Below are positions 14,821 through 21,910 of a stretch of 21,910 bases of DNA, in pieces. Location of the stretch: the NCBI GenBank assembly GCA_041656175.1, contig JBBAEA010000051.1, positions 1-21,910 of the forward strand. The letters run 5' to 3'. Both the position numbers and the translations under genes were made by a program. The stretch's first letter is position 1; each line of letters begins with the position of its first letter. The stretch is from JBBAEA01 sp041656175 (GTDB taxonomy: Bacteria > Myxococcota_A > Bradymonadia > UBA4248). The notes under the pieces are model-generated. The model was given only the letters and a program-made list of their open reading frames with translations, did not search any database and was not told where the DNA came from.

Positions 14821-15150
14821 TAACCTGTAAAAATGCTTGTTAATTTTTCCATTGCTAAATCACAATGGATTTGTTACATTAACACAACTTGAATGAGATA
14901 TCACCTATATATATGTCGGATTAATAGGTCAAACCTTGCAATGCAAGCTTTTTGTACCACCTGATTGGGGCATGCTGCAATGCTGGGCTGGGAGTCATGG
15001 CTAGCTGCGAAAGACTTTGACACAAGCAATTTCTTGCAACTATCCTTGACCCCAATCCATTTGTTAGCAATTCCGCAATTCCCTATAATAGGCGTCACAT
15101 ATAGGTATCCTGCTCCGATTACCTTCGACTATTTTCTGCAAGAGACTACC
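14821..15150. other. Upstream region of the 1422-residue gene
   Basis: About 330 bases without a clear gene. TCCATTG/CAATGGA (14848-14869) is a perfect 7-bp dyad with an 8-base loop. A weak promoter-like pair, TTGAAT (14889-14894) and TATGTC (14912-14917), has a 17-base spacer. The following reading frame is open from 14965 with a TTG, but without a ribosome site. The stretch may include flanking DNA of the dead transposon. Confidence 0.5.
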
Positions 15151-18100
15151 ATGCGCGAAGAACTAAAGTTCCATGTAACAGAACAACTACGAAAAAAATT
15201 CGAACACACCTACCCTCTTACATTCTATCATGGTGGAATTAGAGATTGGCTAAGCTTACTGGCTGAGCTTCCTAAAGATGTGCCCATTCTTTCGCTTTAC
15301 GTCTACAAGTACTGTTTACAATTTTACCATCGCGCCATATTTAGCGCAGGTGATCTTTGGGCAATTAGTGAAGGCGAATATGTCCACTCTGAACATTATT
15401 TCTTTCAAACTGAAATATTTGACGAAGTAGAGAAGCGTTCTTGTGACCGCAATGCACTCGCAGCAGATGCCTTTGAAAGATGGTTTTCCGCGCACGAGAA
15501 TATGATAGACTATACAGATGACTTATCTTTTCCAAGATTTACTGAAACATATTATGGTTTGGATTATCTTCCAACACATATTTTTGGTGATAGCCCAAAT
15601 TTAACATTTGATGTCGAGAATGCCTATTTTGATTATCTGGGAATTTTACGCGAATCTAGAGTATTCTTCGAGGCTTACCTCGGTAAATACACCGATGATT
15701 TTTTTGAACTTCTTGCTCGTTTGCCCAAATACATTCGCTACGCCGGACCACCATATTTAAGCCGAAAGATATATCATCATGAAAATACTGCTGCGGATTT
15801 GTTTGTACTCATGTTTTTCTTCGAACAGTCAGGGTTCACGCTTGAGGATTGTTTTCAGGATGAATTCATCGCTCCTAGCCTTTATTACGATCCTTACGAA
15901 GAAGGTTTTTTTAGAGAAGAGGAGCTTTTCCATGTAAGAGAAAAGGAGCTTTACCCTGTAAGTGATTATCTGGCTCTCGAAATTGACAAAGGCAATCCAA
16001 GAATCATTGCTCTTTGCCAAAAGACAATTCAGAACGCTATCAACCAACTTCCGTCCCCCATGTTTATCAGTGGGATATTTAAATGCCAAAATAGCGATCT
16101 TATTGAGGGTCTTCAGAACTTTTTGTTTACTTATCAGAAAATACACGAAAGCTTTGAAAGCCGTTCTTATATGTATTTTGATTTTGTGGACTTAACGTGT
16201 TATGGGCGCTTAGAGAATCATATAGCTCTGCTCAAGATCGCAGCAGAACGCGATCCTGAGGGATACACCAGCGGACATTATTCTCCTTTTTATGATTTCC
16301 CATTATTCTTCAAGACAGGCATGTATGCCCGACCCTATAGAGATGTCGAACGCATGGCAAAGGCTCTGGTCAATAATGAAAGCCGTCAAGCCATGCTAAA
16401 AAGCGACGATGTCGTTGAGCACTTTTATGGCTTAAAGGTTCAGTATTGCCATAATGGTGACAAAGAGATGAGTTGCGAACTGGCTCGAAATTCGCTAAAG
16501 GCCAATGACTGCAGGGCTCGAACTTTTGCTGACTTAGCCTTTTTGTGGGAATCTGAGGAATATAAATCCGTGTATGCGTATCTTTTACAAGATATCGAAA
16601 CAGCAAAGTTGTCGGCCTTCTTCCCTGTTATCCCAAGCTATATCAAATTAGAAAATGCTTCCTGGCAATGCAAGCAATATGCATTGAAGGCGGAGCCAGC
16701 GATTTTCTTCCGCGCCGCATTAGCTTTGCTCACAGAGACGATGGGGATTGATTATCGGGCAGAGATCGGCTCTTCATTACGAAGAATGATAGAAGAACTC
16801 ACAAGTCTGGAAAGTGATCTATACAATGATGATTGTGATGAAATATCAATGATTCGGGATAATGGCTTCTTTTTTTCCTATCTTAATATGGATGCAACGG
16901 ATGCAGTAGAGTTACATTTCGAATGCCTTCGCAAGTTATTAGAACATACAGGTAGCATTCATGCTGCAGAGGATTATGCTTCCTTTATAAGTGCCCTGCC
17001 TGTGGGTTTAGGGACTACGCCGCACAATAAAAATAGAGTGATCTATGAGATGTGCCTATGTGCTGCGATTCTTTCTGAGAGGTCTCGAAATGAAGGCTTC
17101 AACTACGCGCAGCAAGCATATCACTACCTTACCCAACTTGAACCCGCAACGACCCTCTATGAGAGACGCTTAGAAATTCTGCTACCCTTCGTGTGTCTTT
17201 TTCCACCAAGACAAGAGACTCAACAAGAATTGCTGTTTGATATCATCACAGGCGTTATCAAAGTCAGCGATGCACAATACAGTGTTGCAACTTTTTTACT
17301 CATGTCATTGAGCGATTTTAGAAAAACTTTGCTGCCTCGATTATGCAACTACTATGCTGTTAGCCCTGAAAAACATCATCAAAACCTCACCCAAAACATT
17401 GTCAAATACGCATCTGACAGGGACATCTTACATATTGTGAAATGTCTATTCAACTCACCTAAACGCAGGGCGAAGAGGGCTGGCTTGGATATTCTTGTTG
17501 GGCTCTTAGAATATGAACACGGCAATGAGGAAGATTTGACTGAAAACGATGGGGAATATCTCATAGATGAAGAGCATTGCCATTGCGATCGTACTGCGCT
17601 CATCATGGGACTCTTTGTCGAAGGAAAGATCAAAAGACCAGAAACCATCTTGAAGCAACTCGTCAACGCTAACAACAGCTTTGGGCCTGAAGCCCAAAGA
17701 TTTGGATTGCTTGTGTTGTCAAAGATTAAGGCAAGGGCAAAGGATGGAGAAGACTCAAAATACTCGCAGGGAAAGAATAAACGATCTGCGCAAAGAGGGC
17801 ATCATGATGTAAATAGGGAAAAGAAAAAGAGGAAACGATTTCTCGCTTCGAGCTCGAAAGGGCAAGCAGATATGGATCGTGATTACATTACATACTTGAC
17901 CACTAACACAGATGAAATCAATAAATTTTTTACAAAACTTATCAAAAATAACCTACTTAGCCAATCTAAGGCAAAATCTGTTTTGGAAAAGACCACCGAT
18001 TCTATCTTCATCGATAAAACGCTCTTGATCGATGACATTCTCAATGCAAAGCCTAGCCTCGTCCTCATCACGCGCCCCGAGGGGTTCGGAAAATCAACAA

Positions 18101-19419
18101 GCCTATCGATGTTGAGCAATTTTTTCGATATCAGAGCGCGAGATCGAAGTGTAGAGAATTTCCGTCACTTGGCCATCAGCAAATCGCCACATTTCGCTCG
18201 AATTGGCTCAAGTCCTGTGGTGTTTTTGGATTTTCAGGAGTTAGATGATTTTCTTGACATGTCAAATTTTGGTTCAATAGACTATGCTTGGTATCAAGGA
18301 ACCGCTTATGAGGCTCGGTCTTTGAATCGGCACGACTTCAACTATTGGTCCCATAGATTTCTTTATAAGGAATCCTGTGATAACGCAGTCGATCATCTCT
18401 TTACAAGAATCATAGACTTGCTATATTGTTGCTTTGTTTACGAGCTTCGCTACGCGGAATTTTCAGGATTTAAGAAGGCTGATCTCTATACCGAGCGCAT
18501 TGATATAGCAAGACGAACCAAGCCAAACAAAGACTTCCTCGTGTGGATATTCCAGCTTATATGCGAGTTACTCTACGAGCAACATGGAAGGAAAGTCATT
18601 CTCCTGATCGACAATTATGATGAGCCGCTTCGTTTTGCCTACAATAAGAGCTTCGATAGCAGACTATATCCCTACGATAGAACCTACTATCAAAAAGTTT
18701 TGGAACGCTTCCGAAGCTTTTTTGCTGCTATCCTCACAAACAATCCTTTTCTTGACTTTGCTGTAATGACGGGCGTTTGGCACCCTTCAAAAGAGAGTCT
18801 CTTCCCCAGCATAGATAACATATACGTTAGCTCCATGCTAAGCACATTCGCTGCAGATAAATTTGGTGTAACAGAGGATGAGTACAGAAAATTGCTTATG
18901 TCCAACAACGAACACGATGAACACGGAGTTGAAACACTAGAATCACATTGCGATAGCTACACCATTGGCAATAAGAGCAGGGCTGTAAAAGTTTACAATA
19001 TTGAGAGCATTAAGGAAGTCATTTGTTTGAAGCACAAAAGTTCCCAAGGCATAGAGTATATGAAAAATATCGATTATATTGATAAATATCAAGTTATCGC
19101 CCGCGGATTTAGAAAACATATGAGATCTGAACACTCCCTATTCGAAAAGCTCCTCAATCGCGAAAGTATCAAGATTAAGCTCAACGAACAGATGTTATTG
19201 GAAACACCTGACAGTGGAATGTCATCAGAAGTTTTTTGGAATTTTTTGTTTTTTGCTGGACACCTCACACCAACAGTCCCGCTAGACCAAAGCGATAGCC
19301 ATAACACAGTTGAGCCCAACATGGAGCTTAGCGTACACATGCCGAAGCAATATATGAAAAAATATCAAGGCATCATTGAGCATCTCGCACAAGAGAACGA
19401 GGAGGATGACAAATTGTGA
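15151..19419 (+). CDS. Giant fusion: unknown N-terminal region plus degenerate AAA-ATPase-like domain
   Basis: With the ATG at 15151 the product has 1422 residues; the frame is open to 14965, so the start is uncertain (only a weak AAGAGA precedes it). Residues 1 to about 860 match nothing I recognise. They are rich in aromatic and acidic helices, and their later part (about 590-860) looks like stacked helical repeats. A basic, low-complexity linker (about 860-910, KKKRKR) joins it to an AAA-ATPase-like domain of the PF09820 type from about 930. This domain has DKTLLIDDIL, Walker A-like RPEGFGKS (975-982), Walker B LLIDNYD (1151-1157) and GVWHPSKESLF. The family motifs WYDGY and YNPWS are degraded to HCDSY and YNIES. 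The protein stops where the PD-(D/E)XK domain begins in the 555-residue relative at 7420. No signal or membrane segment is seen. The next gene follows after 69 bases. Confidence 0.8.
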   Translation: MREELKFHVTEQLRKKFEHTYPLTFYHGGIRDWLSLLAELPKDVPILSLYVYKYCLQFYHRAIFSAGDLWAISEGEYVHSEHYFFQTEIFDEVEKRSCDRNALAADAFERWFSAHENMIDYTDDLSFPRFTETYYGLDYLPTHIFGDSPNLTFDVENAYFDYLGILRESRVFFEAYLGKYTDDFFELLARLPKYIRYAGPPYLSRKIYHHENTAADLFVLMFFFEQSGFTLEDCFQDEFIAPSLYYDPYEEGFFREEELFHVREKELYPVSDYLALEIDKGNPRIIALCQKTIQNAINQLPSPMFISGIFKCQNSDLIEGLQNFLFTYQKIHESFESRSYMYFDFVDLTCYGRLENHIALLKIAAERDPEGYTSGHYSPFYDFPLFFKTGMYARPYRDVERMAKALVNNESRQAMLKSDDVVEHFYGLKVQYCHNGDKEMSCELARNSLKANDCRARTFADLAFLWESEEYKSVYAYLLQDIETAKLSAFFPVIPSYIKLENASWQCKQYALKAEPAIFFRAALALLTETMGIDYRAEIGSSLRRMIEELTSLESDLYNDDCDEISMIRDNGFFFSYLNMDATDAVELHFECLRKLLEHTGSIHAAEDYASFISALPVGLGTTPHNKNRVIYEMCLCAAILSERSRNEGFNYAQQAYHYLTQLEPATTLYERRLEILLPFVCLFPPRQETQQELLFDIITGVIKVSDAQYSVATFLLMSLSDFRKTLLPRLCNYYAVSPEKHHQNLTQNIVKYASDRDILHIVKCLFNSPKRRAKRAGLDILVGLLEYEHGNEEDLTENDGEYLIDEEHCHCDRTALIMGLFVEGKIKRPETILKQLVNANNSFGPEAQRFGLLVLSKIKARAKDGEDSKYSQGKNKRSAQRGHHDVNREKKKRKRFLASSSKGQADMDRDYITYLTTNTDEINKFFTKLIKNNLLSQSKAKSVLEKTTDSIFIDKTLLIDDILNAKPSLVLITRPEGFGKSTSLSMLSNFFDIRARDRSVENFRHLAISKSPHFARIGSSPVVFLDFQELDDFLDMSNFGSIDYAWYQGTAYEARSLNRHDFNYWSHRFLYKESCDNAVDHLFTRIIDLLYCCFVYELRYAEFSGFKKADLYTERIDIARRTKPNKDFLVWIFQLICELLYEQHGRKVILLIDNYDEPLRFAYNKSFDSRLYPYDRTYYQKVLERFRSFFAAILTNNPFLDFAVMTGVWHPSKESLFPSIDNIYVSSMLSTFAADKFGVTEDEYRKLLMSNNEHDEHGVETLESHCDSYTIGNKSRAVKVYNIESIKEVICLKHKSSQGIEYMKNIDYIDKYQVIARGFRKHMRSEHSLFEKLLNRESIKIKLNEQMLLETPDSGMSSEVFWNFLFFAGHLTPTVPLDQSDSHNTVEPNMELSVHMPKQYMKKYQGIIEHLAQENEEDDKL

Positions 19420-19488
19420 AGATAAAATTTAAAAACGCCCTTTTTGCATTTACAGTGCCACCAACAAAACAATAATTGGAGAATGACA

Positions 19489-21315
19489 ATGAAACAATAT
19501 CTAAAGGCAAGTGATGACTATTCTATGTCATCTATATCACCCGACTCTCCTAAGGCATTCCGTTATGCACCCGCTCTGGCTCAGCTTACAGATGAACAAG
19601 CATCAATGATGCGAGAATTCTCAAAACGTTGGGATGCATTATATAATAATTCTGCTATGTTCCGTTCACTGGCTGAGGTTAGAAGAGTTTCCGATGAGAC
19701 CCGCCTTGAGGCCTATGAAGAAATGGCAGTCGAGTATGGTGCAGAGGTGTTCGAATCGGCTTATGATGATTTTTTAAAACACTTGAATGATATGCGAAGA
19801 ACGCATTTATGGTGCAACGGGATCGAAGAGCTCCTCTTCCCTCGCCCTTCCTTCATGGACATTGCTTATCCTAGACCTCCCCTTCTAGATTTTCTGTGGA
19901 ATGAACCTCCCCTAAAAATAGTTAATAGTTACATGCTTCAAAGAGGCATCGTCGTTTCGAGTCTGGATGATGGAATTCTATTTTTAAAAACAATGCACTC
20001 TCTCTCATCTGAGCATCGCGAAATGCTCTTGGAGCATTTGCAATACTGGCACCATTGCCGTTATGTGTTTGACGAGACTCCTCCTACTGAGCAATTGATG
20101 AGTAATAAAAAGGAGCTGGAAATATCCTTTCAAGCCATGTACACCAAGTATGGGGCAGAGGCGTTTGCTGCAGCACGCGATGCGTTCTCAAAAACAAATG
20201 AAAAGTTCTACCGAGAGATGCAAACGTCCGATGCCTGTGGACGAGTGAATCCCAAAATAAAATACGAAGATTTGGCCCTAGAAGGAGTTTTTCGTAGTAT
20301 TGATGACTGGGATTTTTTACTTCACTCCATATTGAAGCTTTCCGAAGAGCAGCAAGCCATTTTTATTGAGTTTTCAGAACACTGGCACAAAGAATGTCGC
20401 CAACTGATCCTAGCCCTTGATCTCGTACCCTCGCGGTATGACTTTGCTTTCGCTCTCTGCCGCGAAAGCAAAATTCGAGCGATGGAATCAATGCAAGCGA
20501 AGTGCGGCGCTGAAAAATTTGATGCATTTCTTGATGAATTCTCCAAAATATACAATGCACGTCGCGAAAGTTTTAAAAATTCACGTTGGTTATATTGCAT
20601 TGAAGAAATTATTTTTCCAAAAACTAACTTACGTATTCTATTGAGAGATCTACAGAGCTTGGAGGACTTCGACACTTTGATCGCTGATGATAGCATTTTC
20701 TTTATGAAATCCATGCTATCTCTTTCTAAGGTTCATCGAATCATTCTCCGTGAATTTGGTAAGCTCTGGTATAGGGAGGCTATGAAAAGGTTTATCGTCC
20801 ATGGCAGAATAAAAATAAGTGAAATAACTGAGGAAGCAACCAAAAAGAATCGCAAGGATGCGATGGAAAGAGCTAAAGAACAATTGCTAGCCAGTTACGG
20901 ACAAAAGGTGTTTACGGATGCTCTTGATGAATTCTTTAAAGTGAATGAAAAGTTCTTTAGGGATCAGACTAGCGCAGATACGTATGATCATGTTGAGCTA
21001 TCCAAAATCACATGTGAGAACCTCAGCGAGAATAGATGCTGTTTCTTCTTTCTCAATGACAGATTTCGCTCAACGTCTCCACTATTTTGGCTCTCTGATG
21101 ATCAACGAGCGATTTTCTTCGAATTTGCGGAACTTTGGCTCGACCAATGCCGCAAGGCATGCTTAGACCAAGTAATCGAAACTGCTGACTTTGAGCTTCG
21201 TGAAGAGTGTAAGATAAAAGCGATGGAGAAAATGACAACTAAATATGGTGAGAATGTGTTTGATGTGATTCGCGATACATTCAAACGCAAGTATAGCCTC
21301 AGAGAACTAGGCTAA
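19489..21315 (+). CDS. Protein built of five copies of an unrecognised repeat
   Basis: The 608-residue product starts at the ATG at 19489 (GGAG seven bases upstream; the in-frame ATG at 19483 is the alternative). Five homologous units fill it, at about residues 30-125, 162-265, 275-385, 402-512 and 530-600. Each has the form L-S/T-x-x-x-x-x-x-x-x-E-F-x-x-x-W, a variable helix, then M-x-x-K/E-Y-G-x-x-x-F-x-x-x-x-D-x-F. YG (or CG) falls at 83, 221, 339, 470 and 586. Units 1 and 3 end with I-E-E-L/I-L/I-F-P. Units 2 and 4 carry N-E-K-F-Y/F-R and an acidic tail. This indicates duplication of a two-unit block plus a final half block. It is probably all-helical and cytoplasmic, without catalytic motifs. 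A scaffold or binding role is inference. It follows the ATPase fusion by 69 bases, probably in one operon. Confidence 0.82.
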   Translation: MKQYLKASDDYSMSSISPDSPKAFRYAPALAQLTDEQASMMREFSKRWDALYNNSAMFRSLAEVRRVSDETRLEAYEEMAVEYGAEVFESAYDDFLKHLNDMRRTHLWCNGIEELLFPRPSFMDIAYPRPPLLDFLWNEPPLKIVNSYMLQRGIVVSSLDDGILFLKTMHSLSSEHREMLLEHLQYWHHCRYVFDETPPTEQLMSNKKELEISFQAMYTKYGAEAFAAARDAFSKTNEKFYREMQTSDACGRVNPKIKYEDLALEGVFRSIDDWDFLLHSILKLSEEQQAIFIEFSEHWHKECRQLILALDLVPSRYDFAFALCRESKIRAMESMQAKCGAEKFDAFLDEFSKIYNARRESFKNSRWLYCIEEIIFPKTNLRILLRDLQSLEDFDTLIADDSIFFMKSMLSLSKVHRIILREFGKLWYREAMKRFIVHGRIKISEITEEATKKNRKDAMERAKEQLLASYGQKVFTDALDEFFKVNEKFFRDQTSADTYDHVELSKITCENLSENRCCFFFLNDRFRSTSPLFWLSDDQRAIFFEFAELWLDQCRKACLDQVIETADFELREECKIKAMEKMTTKYGENVFDVIRDTFKRKYSLRELG

Positions 21316-21446
21316 ACGAAATAAGATGCTGACTGACTCAAACAAAGCAGAGCAACTCTTTATTCGCTTTCCTAGACTCCATCGCTAGGGAGTGATGCTT
21401 GTAATAGCTGTCGCTTAAAAGCTCAATTTCAGAACAGGGAACGAAA

Positions 21447-21854
21447 ATGTGTGACCATGTCTTGTCCATTAAAACGACAACAATTATCAAAAGAATTGAT
21501 GCAAATTTCGTGTCAGTCTACAAAAATGCAACGTCGTTTTATGATTCCGGCGAGTTATGGGAATTTTGTATTCGAACGATAGCGAATCCCGTCAGCATCT
21601 CTTGCATTGCTTTTGCCAATGATCTCGGCATCCCCCCCGTGGCTTCGCTTCTTCTCTTCTATCAACGAGAGTTCGCTCCTAGTGCTTCGTTCAAATTTTC
21701 AGCACAGCAAAGCCAATTTATGGGAGCACTCATGGGCTTTGTGTTTAAGTTTGTTCTGAATTACGAAGGGCAGAAAGAGAGATGCACCGTTTCGCGACTT
21801 GGTGTTAAAACGGCTACACGATTTATCAATGGCCCCACTTGGCGCATTGAGTAA
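21447..21854 (+). CDS. Uncharacterised 135-residue protein
   Basis: The ATG at 21447 follows AGGGA by six bases. Visible blocks are FYDSGELWEFCIRT (31-44), ISC (51-53), FMGALMGFVFKFVL (91-104), and ERCTVSRLGVKTATRFINGP (111-130). There is no signal peptide. The 91-104 block could be an amphipathic or buried helix rather than a membrane span. I cannot name the family. A shortened relative lies at 12987-13169, so this family exists at least twice in the window and brackets the accessory region. It follows the five-repeat gene by 131 bases with only a weak hairpin between them (CCTAG/CTAGG at 21371-21389), and a strong hairpin follows. Confidence 0.72.
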   Translation: MCDHVLSIKTTTIIKRIDANFVSVYKNATSFYDSGELWEFCIRTIANPVSISCIAFANDLGIPPVASLLLFYQREFAPSASFKFSAQQSQFMGALMGFVFKFVLNYEGQKERCTVSRLGVKTATRFINGPTWRIE

Positions 21855-21877
21855 ATCCGAGAGCTTTGCGCGGGGGG

Positions 21878-21910
21878 AACCTTTTTTCTTTTTGCAAAAG
21901 AAAAAAGGTT
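21878..21910 (+). terminator. Strong T-rich hairpin at the window end
   Basis: AACCTTTTTTCTTTT (21878-21892) and AAAAGAAAAAAGGTT (21896-21910) are perfect 15-bp arms around TGC, preceded by six G at 21872-21877. It ends exactly at the window edge and may extend further. It could act as a terminator or be a member of a palindromic repeat family also seen, inverted, at 4375-4406. Confidence 0.6.

Noticed and set aside
14965..15150. Earlier start (TTG 14965 or ATG 14980) for the 1422-residue protein
   Set aside because: No ribosome site, and the extra residues look unlike a protein N-terminus. It is not excluded, because the frame is open.
20322..20714. 130-codon antisense frame within the five-repeat gene
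   Set aside because: The plus-strand frame shows internal protein repeats across the same stretch; the antisense frame has no ribosome site or features.

Overview
The window reads as chromosomal DNA of a Gram-negative bacterium that carries large families of surface lipoproteins. The best hint to lineage is the set of lipoproteins with repeated Cys-Asp motifs of the type C-x-D-G-x-D-N-D-x-x-G-x-x-D-C, and a second lipoprotein with cysteine modules. Both styles are common in Myxococcota-type (former deltaproteobacterial) genomes. An anaerobic or host-associated relative of that group would also fit the PreT/PreA pyrimidine reductase and the AAA-ATPase/PD-(D/E)XK proteins. This is inference from protein style only; there is no rRNA or tRNA gene in the window.

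Layout. (1) 1-3932, minus strand: two tandem copies of one lipoprotein gene; the first runs off the left edge. They are offset by exactly 2869 bases and each has its own sigma70-like promoter. (2) 3933-4517: gene-free leader with an operator-like inverted repeat. (3) 4518-7004, plus strand: preT-preA, the two subunits of NAD-dependent dihydropyrimidine dehydrogenase, followed by an intrinsic terminator. (4) 7005-9584: a lone AAA-ATPase-like/PD-(D/E)XK gene between GC-rich palindromic DNA. The downstream side carries a MITE-like inverted-repeat element. (5) 9585-11909, minus: a third, unrelated Cys-rich lipoprotein. (6) 11910-12986: gene-free kilobase with a second palindromic element that shares its core with the first, then three tandem near-consensus promoters in repeated units of about 175 bases.

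(7) 12987-21854, plus strand except for a transposase relic: an AT-richer accessory region. It starts with a small ORF that looks like an internally deleted copy of the last gene of the window, then a probably frameshifted Cys-rich lipoprotein, a 133-aa unknown protein and a broken IS630-like transposase remnant (minus). It continues with a 1422-aa protein fusing a large unknown N-terminal region to a degenerate AAA-ATPase-like domain that has lost the nuclease, a 608-aa protein made of five copies of an unrecognised repeat, and a 135-aa unknown protein. A strong hairpin closes the window.

The most likely undescribed unit is the 15151-21854 cluster: degenerate ATPase fusion, five-repeat protein and small conserved protein, co-directional and closely spaced. 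No function can be read from sequence alone. The degenerate Walker B and missing nuclease argue for a binding or switching role rather than DNA cleavage.
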